Part shown: in pieces, positions 26,312 to 35,668 of the stretch
How positions within the stretch are numbered: position 1 is the first letter of the stretch
Layout: every line of letters starts with the position of its first letter
Assembly: GCA_051252455.1 (NCBI GenBank)
Contig: JBPOFM010000002.1
Span: 372,001 to 436,000 of the forward strand
Direction of reading: 5' to 3'
DNA: 64,000 bases
From: JBPOFM01 sp051252455
GTDB lineage: Bacteria > Bacteroidota > Bacteroidia > Flavobacteriales > Flavobacteriaceae
The notes under the pieces: generated by a model
What the model saw: only the letters and a program-made list of their open reading frames with translations
What the model was told of the DNA's origin: nothing
Database searches by the model: none
Position numbers and translations under genes: made by a program

Positions 26312-27112
26312 ATGGATATCAATGAAAATTACTTTAAAATAAACAAAGCTACTTGGAATGAGAAGGTGAAAATTCATTCTGAAAGTGATATGTATGATTT
26401 GAAAGCATTTAAGGAAGGGAAGTCGTCTTTAATGCCCTATGAATTGGCCGCTCTAGGAAATATGAAGGGCAAAAGTTTATTGCATTTACAATGTCATTTT
26501 GGACAGGACACTTTAAGTTTGAGCCGAATGGGAGCCAAGTGTGTTGGAGTGGATTTGAGTGATGAAGGAATTAAACTGGCTCAAAAACTCAACGAGGAAT
26601 TGCATTTGGATGCTGATTTTTTCTGCTGTAATGTTTTGGATACATCAAAACATATCAAAGACACGTTTGATATTGTTTTTACCAGTTATGGTGTCATCGG
26701 CTGGTTGCCAGATTTGAAAGCTTGGGGACACTTAATTGCCGAACGTTTAAAAAAAGGCGGGTTCTTTTATATGGCAGAATTCCACCCAATTGTATGGATG
26801 TTTGATTATTTGGGAGAAAAACCACTTCTAAAGTATGGTTATATGCAAGATGAAGCCATTTACGAAGAATACGAAGGCACTTATGCGGATCAAGAATCAT
26901 CAATGATTAGTAAAGAATATGGTTGGAATCATGGATTGGGGGAAGTAATTTCATCATTGACCGAAGCCGGATTGCACATCAATTATTTAAAGGAATATGA
27001 TGAAAGTCCTTATAATATATTTCCTAATCTAGAAATGACAGACACAGGCATGTTTGTCATGAAGAATAAACTATATCCACTAATTTTTACTCTGAAAGCT
27101 TCCAAGTTATAA
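26312..27112 (+). CDS. Class I SAM-dependent methyltransferase
   Basis: 266 aa. SAM site: SLLHLQCHFGQDTLSLSRMG with GVDLSDEGIKLAQ after strand 2, then FDIVFTSYGVIGWLPD and LKKGGFFYMAEFHP. The opening NYFKINKATWNEKV is typical of a Bacteroidota methyltransferase group annotated only by fold. The substrate is unknown. The terminator downstream is shared with the convergent msrA. Confidence 0.85.
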   Translation: MDINENYFKINKATWNEKVKIHSESDMYDLKAFKEGKSSLMPYELAALGNMKGKSLLHLQCHFGQDTLSLSRMGAKCVGVDLSDEGIKLAQKLNEELHLDADFFCCNVLDTSKHIKDTFDIVFTSYGVIGWLPDLKAWGHLIAERLKKGGFFYMAEFHPIVWMFDYLGEKPLLKYGYMQDEAIYEEYEGTYADQESSMISKEYGWNHGLGEVISSLTEAGLHINYLKEYDESPYNIFPNLEMTDTGMFVMKNKLYPLIFTLKASKL

Positions 27113-27120
27113 AAAATAAA

Positions 27121-27149
27121 AACCTCAAAGTCAACTATGTTTTGAGGTT
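27121..27149 (-). terminator. Terminator between convergent methyltransferase and msrA
   Basis: A 9-bp stem AACCTCAAA/TTTGAGGTT with an 11-nt loop. The plus-strand A-rich flank gives a T-run on the minus strand, so it mainly serves msrA; it may act both ways. Confidence 0.75.
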
Positions 27150-27173
27150 GTATTTAAGAAACTTTAAATTGTT

Positions 27174-27824
27174 TTAGTCTTTCACCAATACTGGAAATTT
27201 AGCTTTAAATCGTTCATATCTAGGAACAGAAACGTTCACGATATAGCCATCATTAGGATGTTTTTTTTCATAATCTTGATGATAATCTTCAGCATCCCAA
27301 AATTTTTGAAAAGGATACACTTCTGCAGCAATAGTCTCATTCAGCTTTTTTGCCAAAGCCGATTTTTTTTCGTCAATAATTCGTTTTTGTTCATCATTTT
27401 GATAAAAAATAATGGAGCGGTATTGAGAGCCTCTGTCATTCCCTTGACCGTTCACTTGCGTTACATTTTGTGAGCCAAAATAAACATCGACCAAAGTTGC
27501 AAAACTCACCGTATTTGGATCGTAAATAACCTCAACAGCTTCTGCATGACCAGTTCTACCTGTGTTGCTTGATTCATATGTTGGGTTTTCAGTATGACCA
27601 CCAGAATAACCACTAATTACTTCTTTGACGCCTTTAACATGCTCATAAATATTTTCCACACACCAGAAACAACCGCTGGCGAAATATGCCGAAGCCAAGC
27701 CGTTTTGCACTGGCACTTCAACAGGCTCCGCAGTCATTACTTTTTGTTGTTCAGGATTGTTCTGTGCCGTGTTTTGACAGCTGAAGATAAATATAAGTGA
27801 TAGTGATAATATTAGTGATTTCAT
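27174..27824 (-). CDS. msrA: Peptide-methionine (S)-S-oxide reductase, lipoprotein form
   Basis: Reduces Met-S-sulfoxide in proteins. 216 aa with the catalytic GCFWCVE motif, YSGGHTENPTYE, GHAEAVEV and YHQDYEKKHP. The N-terminus is a lipoprotein signal (IFIFSC), so this copy repairs envelope proteins rather than cytosolic ones. No MsrB domain is fused. Confidence 0.94.
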   Translation of the reverse strand: MKSLILSLSLIFIFSCQNTAQNNPEQQKVMTAEPVEVPVQNGLASAYFASGCFWCVENIYEHVKGVKEVISGYSGGHTENPTYESSNTGRTGHAEAVEVIYDPNTVSFATLVDVYFGSQNVTQVNGQGNDRGSQYRSIIFYQNDEQKRIIDEKKSALAKKLNETIAAEVYPFQKFWDAEDYHQDYEKKHPNDGYIVNVSVPRYERFKAKFPVLVKD

Positions 27825-27900
27825 AAGTTTGATTTTTAGATGTAGTCGGAAAGTAAATAAAAACCTTATAAATAGACTGTGAAAGTTTTCCTAAAATAAA

Positions 27901-27928
27901 AAAGCCTTTACAAATTTGTAAAGGCTTT
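27901..27928 (-). terminator. Terminator after the zinc-ribbon-family gene
   Basis: A perfect self-complementary 28-bp sequence (AAAGCCTTTACAAA and its complement), flanked by A-runs on the plus strand that become T-runs on the minus strand. 22 nt past the stop at 27950. Confidence 0.85.
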
Positions 27929-27949
27929 AAAATATCATAGGATGTCTGC

Positions 27950-28732
27950 TTAACTTAATTTCGCAAACAATTTTTCCATTTTTGCTTTTTGCTCTTCTGC
28001 CAATACAGCATCAACTAAGATACGACCACTATGCTCGTCAGTGATTACTTTCTTACGAGAAGCAATTTCAACCTGCACTTGTGGTGGAATGGTGAAGAAA
28101 GAACCACCTGAAGCGCCTCTTTCGATCGGAACAACTGCCAATCCGTTTTTCACATTTTCACGGATTCTGTGGTAAGCAGATACTAAACGTGCATCAATTT
28201 GTTCTTGGTATTCGCCAGACTTTTTGATTAGCGCATTTTCTTCTTTTTCAGTTTCAGCCAAAATAGCATTCAACTCACTTTTCTTGTGCTTCAAATGTGA
28301 TTGACGATCTTTCAAACGCTCTTTCGTTTCAGAAATCACTTCTTTTTTCTGCTCAATCTGAACTTTAAATTCTTTGATGTGCTTTTCGGCCAATTGGATT
28401 TCCAATTCCTGAAATTCGATTTCTTTAGTAATAGAGTTAAATTCTCTATTGTTTCTCACATTTTTTTGTTGCTCTGCATATTTCTTTATGAGTGCTTTTG
28501 CTTCCTCCATCAAATTCTTCTTCGCTTTGATATCATTGTCAATGAGTTCTAAAGTAGAGTTCAATTTCTCCATTCTGGTATTCAAACCTTCTACTTCATC
28601 TTCAAGATCTCTAACTTCTAAAGGAAGTTCACCTCTAATGTTTCTGATTTCGTCCACACGAGAATCGATTAATTGTAAATCGTACAATGCTCTTAATCGT
28701 TCTTCTACGGTTAGTTCAGCTTTCTTTGCCAT
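27950..28732 (-). CDS. Coiled-coil protein of the C4 zinc-ribbon family, zinc ligands lost
   Basis: 260 aa. Residues about 15-185 form a long charged coiled coil. The C-terminal part (IPPQVQVEI, SGRILVD) matches the zinc-ribbon domain of this family (zf-RING_7 type). In relatives two CxxC pairs bind zinc; here the matching places read SGGS and DEHS, so all four Cys are replaced. The protein has no Cys in that domain and cannot form the usual site. It is 4 nt downstream of the Nif3-family gene, a common pairing in Bacteroidota. Function unknown. Confidence 0.85.
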   Translation of the reverse strand: MAKKAELTVEERLRALYDLQLIDSRVDEIRNIRGELPLEVRDLEDEVEGLNTRMEKLNSTLELIDNDIKAKKNLMEEAKALIKKYAEQQKNVRNNREFNSITKEIEFQELEIQLAEKHIKEFKVQIEQKKEVISETKERLKDRQSHLKHKKSELNAILAETEKEENALIKKSGEYQEQIDARLVSAYHRIRENVKNGLAVVPIERGASGGSFFTIPPQVQVEIASRKKVITDEHSGRILVDAVLAEEQKAKMEKLFAKLS

Positions 28733-28736
28733 ATTT

Positions 28737-29831
28737 TTATAGATACTTTACAGGATTTGTATTCGTCGTTGCTAAAACGACTGCAAAATTAGTGATTTTT
28801 TTTGACAGATAATCGGCTAAAAAGTTTTTTGTGAACTGTTCACTCTCATAATGCCCAATATCAGCAAGAACGATTTGGTCTTCTGCGGCAAAAAAATCGT
28901 GGTATTTAAGGTCAGATGTGATGAAAACGTCCACGTTTACTGACTTTGCGGCATGTATGGCAAAACTTCCAGAACCACCCAAAACTGCAATTCGTTTTAC
29001 CGAGTTTTTTGTGATTTTTGAATGTTTTATTAGAGATACATTCATTTTTTGCTTCACGAATGCCAAAAAATCCTCTGTTTTCATATCATTTTCAAGCTCT
29101 CCAACCATTCCCATTCCGATGGTTTGATTGTAATTATCTAACGTTGTGATCTCAAAAGCAACTTCTTCATATGGATGGTTTTCAAAAAGTGATGTCAGAA
29201 TTTTAGACTCCAAATGTTTTTGAAATGTAACTGAAATTTGTGTTTCTTTCTCGCTGTGCAATTCACCTTTTTCACCTTTTACAGGACTTGAAGCATCGTT
29301 CCCTTGATAAGTTCCGATGCCTTCTAGATTAAAACTGCAATTCTCATAATTCCCAATTTGTCCTGCTCCAACTTTAAACAATTGATTTCTTAAATGGTCG
29401 GCGTTGTCATTTGGTACATACGTCGTCAATTTTTTTATAGTGCCTTTCTTTGGCAAAAGAATCTTTTTCTTCGAAAGCCCTAACGTGTCGCAAATAATAT
29501 CATTGACACCTTGTAGACAATTGTCTAGTGCGGTATGAATGGCAAAAATGGCGATATTATGTTGAATTGCTTTCATAACCACACGTTCAACATAAGAGTT
29601 GCCATTGATTCTTTTTAATCCTTTAAAAATAATGGGATGGAAGCTGACTATCAAATTGCACTTTTTTTCGATGGCCTCATCCACAACGCTTTCGAGTGTA
29701 TCGAGTGTGACTAAAATACCTGTTAGATTTGCTTTTTTATCTCCAACCAATAATCCGACGTTATCAAAATCTTCTGCATAATGCAGAGGTGCCAATTCTT
29801 CGAGGTAATTGATAACATCTTGAATAATCAT
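28737..29831 (-). CDS. Nif3-like dinuclear metal-centre protein (YbgI/YqfO family)
   Basis: 364 aa, the long form with an inserted middle domain as in YqfO. Metal ligands appear as SFHPIIF (His), AIHTALDN (His, Asp) and, near the C-terminus, ADIGHYESEQF (His, Glu). The central insert (about 125-235) has NHPYEEVAFEI, typical of the PII-like insert. The family forms a hexameric ring; activity is uncertain and the GTP cyclohydrolase label is not secure. Its promoter lies 26 nt upstream, divergent from lpxK. Confidence 0.9.
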   Translation of the reverse strand: MIIQDVINYLEELAPLHYAEDFDNVGLLVGDKKANLTGILVTLDTLESVVDEAIEKKCNLIVSFHPIIFKGLKRINGNSYVERVVMKAIQHNIAIFAIHTALDNCLQGVNDIICDTLGLSKKKILLPKKGTIKKLTTYVPNDNADHLRNQLFKVGAGQIGNYENCSFNLEGIGTYQGNDASSPVKGEKGELHSEKETQISVTFQKHLESKILTSLFENHPYEEVAFEITTLDNYNQTIGMGMVGELENDMKTEDFLAFVKQKMNVSLIKHSKITKNSVKRIAVLGGSGSFAIHAAKSVNVDVFITSDLKYHDFFAAEDQIVLADIGHYESEQFTKNFLADYLSKKITNFAVVLATTNTNPVKYL

Positions 29832-29856
29832 ATATTTTTTGGCTTTAGGTTCATCG

Positions 29857-29864
29857 CAAAGATA
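29857..29864 (-). promoter_or_regulatory. -7 promoter box (TATCTTTG) for the Nif3/zinc-ribbon unit
   Basis: An exact TAnnTTTG match on the minus strand between the divergent Nif3 and lpxK genes. Confidence 0.6.
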
Positions 29865-29885
29865 AAATATTATATTTTCGTTATT

Positions 29886-30899
29886 GTGAAAATTTTGCGA
29901 TACATCTTGTTTCCAATTGTCCCAATTTATTTCTTGGTGACGTGGCTACGAAATAAATTTTATGATTTCGGGATTTTTAAATCTTCAGAATTCGATATTC
30001 CTACCATTTGTGTTGGCAATTTGAGTGTTGGAGGTACAGGGAAAACTCCAATGATTGAATATCTAATCCGATTACTTCAAACTGACTATCGTCTGGCAAC
30101 ATTAAGCAGAGGTTACAAGCGCACTTCTGATGGATTCATGATGGCTGATGCAACTTCGACTGCTTCGACTGTGGGTGATGAGCCATTTCAATTTTACAAT
30201 AAATTTGAAAATATCATTGTGAGTGTGGATGCCGATAGGCGAAATGGAATTTCAATTTTGGTCAAATCGCAAAATCCTCCAAAAGTCATTTTATTGGACG
30301 ATGCGTTTCAACATCGAAAGGTCAAGGCAAAATTCAATATTTTATTGACGCCCTACAATGATTTATACAGTAAAGATTGGCCTTTGCCTACAGGGAATTT
30401 AAGAGAGCCGAGAAGTGGTGCAAAACGTGCTGACGTCATCGTTGTCACGAAATGTCCAGAAACGATTACTGAAATTAAAAAAGAAAAAATTATTAGATCT
30501 CTAAATCCAAAATCGAATCAAACTGTTTTTTTCAGCTGGATTGTCTATTCTGATAGTATGAAAAATACCTTGAGTGAGAAGAATTTAAGTTTCTTAATAG
30601 GTAAAAAATTCACTTTGGTAACTGGGATTGCCAATTCAAAACCTCTAGTGGATTATTTGAATGCTTCAGGATTCGATTTTGATCATATCAATTTCAAGGA
30701 TCATCATGAATTCACTATGAACGAAATAGAACACTTGAAAACAAAGGAGTTTATATTAACAACCGAAAAAGATTATATGCGTTTATCTCCACATTTCATG
30801 GACGACAATTCTCTTTTTTATTTGCCAATTGAACTAAAACTCGATAGAGCACTTGTATTTCAAGAATTGATAACGGGTCGAATTACGCAGAAGGAGTAG
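29886..30899 (+). CDS. lpxK: Tetraacyldisaccharide 4'-kinase
   Basis: Phosphorylates the lipid A disaccharide at the inner membrane. 337 aa from GTG 29886 (V-K-I-L-R-Y-I-L-F-P), chosen because the hydrophobic N-terminal anchor of the family begins here; the open frame to 29781 runs back into nif3. Motifs are a Walker A-like GNLSVGGTGKTP, LSRGYKR, and ILLDDAFQHRKV (catalytic Asp region). The 3' end overlaps the convergent kinase gene by 17 bp. Confidence 0.94.
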   Translation: MKILRYILFPIVPIYFLVTWLRNKFYDFGIFKSSEFDIPTICVGNLSVGGTGKTPMIEYLIRLLQTDYRLATLSRGYKRTSDGFMMADATSTASTVGDEPFQFYNKFENIIVSVDADRRNGISILVKSQNPPKVILLDDAFQHRKVKAKFNILLTPYNDLYSKDWPLPTGNLREPRSGAKRADVIVVTKCPETITEIKKEKIIRSLNPKSNQTVFFSWIVYSDSMKNTLSEKNLSFLIGKKFTLVTGIANSKPLVDYLNASGFDFDHINFKDHHEFTMNEIEHLKTKEFILTTEKDYMRLSPHFMDDNSLFYLPIELKLDRALVFQELITGRITQKE

Positions 30900-33117
30900 A
30901 GTTTTCGTTTGCTTTGATTGCGCCGTAAAGTTTTTTCTCAAAATCATCTTGCCTAAATGGTTTAGAGATAATGTCATCAAATCCAGCTTCATCAAATTCG
31001 TGCATTTTATCTTCAATTGTAACAGCTGTTAAGGCAAAAATAGTCAATTCCTTATCGAAGGTTCGAATTATTTTGGTGGCTTCCAAGCCACTGATGCCAG
31101 GCATGTGTATGTCCATGAGTACAACATCATAACGTTCATATCTAACGCGTTCAACTGCGTCTTCGCCATTGTCCACGACATCACAATAAAGACCCATTTT
31201 GTTAAGGATCTTCTTGGTGATCATTTGATTGATCTTGTTGTCTTCTACAACCAAGATTTTAATATTGTTCAAATCCACTTCTTCAATATTTTTAAAATGT
31301 TTCGGCTTTTCTTCTATTTCAACTTTATTTGCAGAATAGGTTAATGGTATTTCAAAAAAGAAAGTAGTTCCTTTTCCGAGCTCGCTTTTCAAATAGATTT
31401 TGCCTTTTAAGATCTCAATAAGTCCTTTTACAATGGAAAGACCAAGACCTGTACCGCCATATTTTCTATTGATTTGAATGGAGCCTTGAGAAAAGCTTTC
31501 AAACATATGTTCTTGCTTTTCTTTGGTGATTCCAATACCGTTATCCTCGATTTCAAATCGTAGGGTGTAGGTATTGTTACTTTGATTTATTTTATAAACC
31601 CGCACCCAAATGTCACCATCTTTGGTAAATTTAATTGCATTTCCAATCAGGTTGATCAAAATTTGAGAGATCTTCAATTGATCTGCCATAAAATTATGAG
31701 GCAGTCCATCCTCATATTCATAATGCATGGTGATATTATTGTCCATGGCTGAATTATTCAACGCAGACACCACATTCTCTACCTTCTTTTGCAGATTAAA
31801 AACTTCTGGATCTAACTCAACTTTATTGGCTTCAATCTTATTAATTTGCAAAATGTCATTAATGAAAGTCAGTAAATAGTCACCAGAAAATTTTAAAGAT
31901 TTTAAATGTGTCACTTGATCCGGTTTAGGATCTTCATCCAAAAGCATATTGGTCAGCCCAGTGACGGCATATAACGGAGTTCTCAACTCATGTGTGACAG
32001 TAGAGAGGAAATTAGCTTTGGTTTTTGAGGCCAATTCCGCTTTTTCTTTTGCAAGAACCAATTCGTCATGCTTTTTATGAAGCATGTTATTTGTCTTCAA
32101 TCTAATATTGTTGTTCTTGTATAAAGACAAGGTCAGCAATGAAAGAATTGTGATTAATGCGATACTCAAAATGGTTGTAATACGAGTTAAATTATTGGAG
32201 GCATCGGCTGCTTCCAGTTTCACTTCCATCTGCTTTCTTTCAGCTTCGTGATAATCGTTGATAAACTGAATTTTGTTATCAGGAGAAAGGTTTTCACGCC
32301 TAATATCTAAAATTGAATCTGAAAGTTTAATATGTTTTTTTAGGTAGTCGTTGGCAAGTTGATAGTTTTCCGTGCCTTCGTATATCTCACTCAATGTAGA
32401 ATAACTATCGTTGATACTTTCAATAATGTCACGCTCTTTTGCGATTTGTAAACCTTCTAATGTCATCGATAATGCCGTTGCATTGTTGCCCATTAGGCTT
32501 GCAGTTTTTCCGCTATAGATTAAAGCACTACTTAAGATTTTTGGCTGATCATACTTTTTAGCTAAAATGATGGATTTTTCCAATAAGGATTTTGCCGTAT
32601 TATAGTCTTTCAATTGAAGGTAAACTTTTGCTTCATTCAATGTGATTTCCGAAATGTTTGCCTCTAGATTTTGTTCTTCAAATTTCGTTTTTGCCGAATT
32701 GAAATAATCAAGTGCGTTTTGATATTCTTGATTACTTGCATGCAAGATGCCTCTTATATTATAAGTGACAGCTAAATTCGCATCATCATTAATTTCCCTT
32801 TGAATTTCCGCCGCTTTTGTCAATGAAACAAGAGCTTTTCTGGATTCTTCGACTGTATATTGAAGTTTGGCAATTTTAGTATGAATGATCCCTTGCCTTT
32901 TTTTGTCATCGATTTGCTTGGCAACCAAAAGTGCTTTTTCAAGGTTGTCATTGGCACTGTAGTAATCCCCCCGTTCAGTCTCTAGTTCTGAATGTGAAAT
33001 ATAGCTCTCAATGCGCATTTTTAACACATCGACATCTTCATTTGGAACGCCTTGGGAAAATACCACGGAGGTTGCACAAATAAAGAAAGTAAGTATGTAG
33101 TATTTGATAGGGGACAT
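30883..33117 (-). CDS. TPR-containing hybrid histidine kinase/response regulator
   Basis: 744 aa from ATG 33117; a GTG at 33126 is also in frame. In order: signal peptide, about six TPR-type helical repeats (40-300, periplasmic), one membrane helix (about 320-340), a short coiled coil, HisKA with STVTHELRTPLYA (phospho-His), HATPase with NLIGNAIKFTKDGD, DNGIGI and GGTGLGLSIVKG, and a receiver domain (about 620-740) with VVEDNKINQ and VLMDIHMPG (phospho-Asp). There is no DNA-binding output, so it should signal to another protein. Stimulus unknown. Confidence 0.93.
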   Translation of the reverse strand: MSPIKYYILTFFICATSVVFSQGVPNEDVDVLKMRIESYISHSELETERGDYYSANDNLEKALLVAKQIDDKKRQGIIHTKIAKLQYTVEESRKALVSLTKAAEIQREINDDANLAVTYNIRGILHASNQEYQNALDYFNSAKTKFEEQNLEANISEITLNEAKVYLQLKDYNTAKSLLEKSIILAKKYDQPKILSSALIYSGKTASLMGNNATALSMTLEGLQIAKERDIIESINDSYSTLSEIYEGTENYQLANDYLKKHIKLSDSILDIRRENLSPDNKIQFINDYHEAERKQMEVKLEAADASNNLTRITTILSIALITILSLLTLSLYKNNNIRLKTNNMLHKKHDELVLAKEKAELASKTKANFLSTVTHELRTPLYAVTGLTNMLLDEDPKPDQVTHLKSLKFSGDYLLTFINDILQINKIEANKVELDPEVFNLQKKVENVVSALNNSAMDNNITMHYEYEDGLPHNFMADQLKISQILINLIGNAIKFTKDGDIWVRVYKINQSNNTYTLRFEIEDNGIGITKEKQEHMFESFSQGSIQINRKYGGTGLGLSIVKGLIEILKGKIYLKSELGKGTTFFFEIPLTYSANKVEIEEKPKHFKNIEEVDLNNIKILVVEDNKINQMITKKILNKMGLYCDVVDNGEDAVERVRYERYDVVLMDIHMPGISGLEATKIIRTFDKELTIFALTAVTIEDKMHEFDEAGFDDIISKPFRQDDFEKKLYGAIKANENSTPSA

Positions 33118-33136
33118 GTTTACCACTTTTATAAAA

Positions 33137-33144
33137 CAAATATA
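33137..33144 (-). promoter_or_regulatory. -7 promoter box (TATATTTG) for the hybrid kinase
   Basis: An exact TAnnTTTG match, 19 nt before ATG 33117. It sits in the 28-bp gap after the gap stop codon and favours the ATG over the GTG start. Confidence 0.55.
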
Positions 33145-33145
33145 A

Positions 33146-34162
33146 TTATTTATTCGATAAAGACGCCTTTTTATCCGATAACTTGCAAATTAAATCTAGA
33201 ATTCTACTTGAATATCCAGTCTCGTTATCATACCAACCCAGTATTTTTACCATATTGCCAATAACAGATGTCATTTGGGAATCGAAAATACATGAATGAG
33301 TATTACCAACAATGTCAATTGAGACGATTGGATCTTCCGTATATTCCAAAATCCCTTTAAGACGATTTTTTGATGCATCTTTGAATGCCGTATTAATAGC
33401 GTCAATTGAAACTGGATCAACTACATTGAACGTAATGTCTGTTAAGGAGCCGTTTGCAACAGGAACCCGAACGCCACAACCACCAATGACATCAGAGAGT
33501 TCAGGAAAAATTTTAGTCAAAGCTTTGGCAGCTCCAGTTGTAGTGGGAACGATGGATTGTCCTGCAGCTCTTGCTCTACGTAAGTCTTTGTGAGGTTGGT
33601 CGTGCAGACTTTGATCGGTTGTATACGAGTGAATAGTGGTGATGTAAGCTTGCTTAATTTTGCAAAGCCGATTGATAACGTCAATCATTGGAGCGGCGTT
33701 GTTGGTGGTACAAGAAGCATTTGATATTATGGTTTCATTACCTACCAAAATCCCGTCGTTAACGCCCAACACCACTGTTTTGATGCTGTCATCTACAGGA
33801 GGAACAGATAAAATTACTCGTTTGGCCCCATTGGTAATGTGATGCTGAAGTTCTTCTTCAGTCTTAAATTTACCCGAAGCCTCAATAACAAAATCTATAT
33901 TAAAAGGCTTCCAATTGATATCTTTTGGATGTGGATTATTAAGTAAAGGAATGGTCTTGCTATCCACACTAATGTGCAGGTCATCTGAAGTAATGGAGTG
34001 ACGGGAAACACCATGGATGCTATCATATTTTAACAAATGACTTAGAGTTCTTGCGTTTGCCAAATCATTAATAGCGACCACTTCCATGTCTTTTCGTTCT
34101 TGAATCAATCGAAAGACACGTCTTCCAATACGACCAAAACCGTTGATACCAACCCGAATCAT
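33146..34162 (-). CDS. gap: Type I glyceraldehyde-3-phosphate dehydrogenase
   Basis: 338 aa. NAD domain: GINGFGRIGRRVFRL. Catalytic Cys in SNASCTTNNAAP (the common form is NCLAP). HSYTTDQSLHDQPHKDLRRARAAGQ is split over the substrate loop, and WYDNETGYSSR is at the end. It could serve glycolysis or gluconeogenesis. The start codon shares one base with the lipA stop, so it is translationally coupled to lipoate synthesis, an unusual partner. A second, housekeeping gap elsewhere is likely but cannot be seen here. Confidence 0.95.
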   Translation of the reverse strand: MIRVGINGFGRIGRRVFRLIQERKDMEVVAINDLANARTLSHLLKYDSIHGVSRHSITSDDLHISVDSKTIPLLNNPHPKDINWKPFNIDFVIEASGKFKTEEELQHHITNGAKRVILSVPPVDDSIKTVVLGVNDGILVGNETIISNASCTTNNAAPMIDVINRLCKIKQAYITTIHSYTTDQSLHDQPHKDLRRARAAGQSIVPTTTGAAKALTKIFPELSDVIGGCGVRVPVANGSLTDITFNVVDPVSIDAINTAFKDASKNRLKGILEYTEDPIVSIDIVGNTHSCIFDSQMTSVIGNMVKILGWYDNETGYSSRILDLICKLSDKKASLSNK

Positions 34163-35040
34163 TAGTTGATGTGTTTTTGAGCCTTATAAGAAGAGCGCAC
34201 AAGAGCACTGCTTTCAACATGTCTAAATCCTAAATCGAGACCGATTTGCTGATATTCCTCAAATTGTTGCGGCAGAATAAATTGTTTGACCGGTAAATGT
34301 TTTTTGCTAGGTTGCAAATATTGACCTATGGTTACGACATCTACCTGATTGTCTCGTAAATCGTGTAAAGTTTCGATGACTTCTTCTCTGGTTTCGCCAA
34401 GTCCAAGCATAATTCCTGATTTTGTACGTCTTTGACCCTGCGATTTCAAATAGTTCAGAACCCCCAAGCTTCGATCGTATTTTGCTTGAATTCGGACTTC
34501 TCTGGTCAAACGTCTCACAGTTTCTATATTATGTGACACCACTTCTGGAGCCACATCTATGATTCTATCAATATGTTGTTCGATGCCTTGAAAATCAGGG
34601 ATCAATGTTTCCAATGTCGTTTTTGTATTCATACGCCGCACTGCTTTCACTGTTTCAGACCACATAATACTTCCCATATCTTTTAAATCATCTCTATCAA
34701 CACTTGTCAAAACGGCGTGTTTTATATCCATGATTTTAATGGAGCGTGCAACTTTTTCTGGTTCGTCCCAATCCACTGTTTCAGGACGACCGGTTTTGAC
34801 ACCACAAAATCCACAGGAACGTGTGCAAATATTTCCTAAAATCATAAAGGTGGCAGTACCTTCTCCCCAACATTCACCCATATTAGGACAACTTCCAGAG
34901 GTGCAAATAGTATTTAGCTTGTATTTGTCTACCAAACCCCGCAATTCCGTGTACTTTTTTCCCGTAGGTAGTTTGACACGCAGCCATTTAGGTTTGGCCT
35001 GACGTTCTGGTAATATATTTGAAGTGGTTTTTGAATCCAT
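34162..35040 (-). CDS. lipA: Lipoyl synthase (radical SAM)
   Basis: Inserts two sulfurs into protein-bound octanoyl groups. 292 aa. The auxiliary cluster Cys are in CTSGSCPNMGEC, the radical-SAM CxxxCxxC is CTRSCGFC, and the later SHNIETV and RTKSGIMLGLGET blocks match the family. A Ser near the C-terminus (RSSYKA) fits the auxiliary-cluster ligand. Promoter at 35062-35069; gap follows in the same transcript. Confidence 0.97.
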   Translation of the reverse strand: MDSKTTSNILPERQAKPKWLRVKLPTGKKYTELRGLVDKYKLNTICTSGSCPNMGECWGEGTATFMILGNICTRSCGFCGVKTGRPETVDWDEPEKVARSIKIMDIKHAVLTSVDRDDLKDMGSIMWSETVKAVRRMNTKTTLETLIPDFQGIEQHIDRIIDVAPEVVSHNIETVRRLTREVRIQAKYDRSLGVLNYLKSQGQRRTKSGIMLGLGETREEVIETLHDLRDNQVDVVTIGQYLQPSKKHLPVKQFILPQQFEEYQQIGLDLGFRHVESSALVRSSYKAQKHIN

Positions 35041-35061
35041 TTAAATCTGAAATTTGAATTG

Positions 35062-35069
35062 CAAAGATA
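35062..35069 (-). promoter_or_regulatory. -7 promoter box (TATCTTTG) for lipA-gap
   Basis: An exact TAnnTTTG match on the minus strand, 21 nt before the lipA ATG. Confidence 0.6.
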
Positions 35070-35119
35070 CGAAAGAAAGTTAGGAGTTTTAAGTTAAGCG
35101 TCCTTTGGAAAATTTATGA

Positions 35120-35668
35120 TTATTTTTTCTTAATGATTTCTGCCAACAACTTTTTTGCTCTTAATAATTTGACTTTAATGTTATTCATTGGTTCATTAAG
35201 CTGTTCGGAAATTTCGAGATAACTTAATTCTTGAAAGTAGCGTAAATTAATGACTTCTTGATAATGCGGTTTTAATTTTTTAATGTCTCGAAGAAGTTTG
35301 GCGAGATTTTGTTCGGTTATTAATTCATCTTCTGGTGAGGGCGATTCATCAATGATATCATAGAATTCGTCATCATTGTTTTTGTTCGCGGTGTTTGAAA
35401 TGGTTGATTTTCGCTTCCGCACTAAATCGATATGAAGATTTTTGGAAATGGTAATTAGCCACGTCTTGAATTCATAGGCTTCATTATAAGTCGCTATTTT
35501 ATCAAAGGCTTTAGAGAAAGTCTGAATAGTGATATCTTCCGCATCATTTTCGTTCTCTGTACGCTTTAACTGAAAGCCATAAACATCATTCCAATATCTG
35601 TCCAACAAAAAATTGAATGCCATTTGGTCATTCTGTTTGGCTTTTTCAATCGCGTTTTTTATTTCCAA
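35120..35668 (-). CDS. ECF-type RNA polymerase sigma factor
   Basis: 182 aa. Region 2 carries NDAEDITIQTFSKAFDKI and FKTWLITISKNLHIDLVRKRK; region 4 carries YFQELSYLEISEQLNEPMNNIKVKL, seen as a helix-turn-helix. No anti-sigma gene is adjacent. The start overlaps the end of the glycosyltransferase gene by 10 nt, so both are likely on one transcript. Target promoters unknown. Confidence 0.92.
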   Translation of the reverse strand: MEIKNAIEKAKQNDQMAFNFLLDRYWNDVYGFQLKRTENENDAEDITIQTFSKAFDKIATYNEAYEFKTWLITISKNLHIDLVRKRKSTISNTANKNNDDEFYDIIDESPSPEDELITEQNLAKLLRDIKKLKPHYQEVINLRYFQELSYLEISEQLNEPMNNIKVKLLRAKKLLAEIIKKK

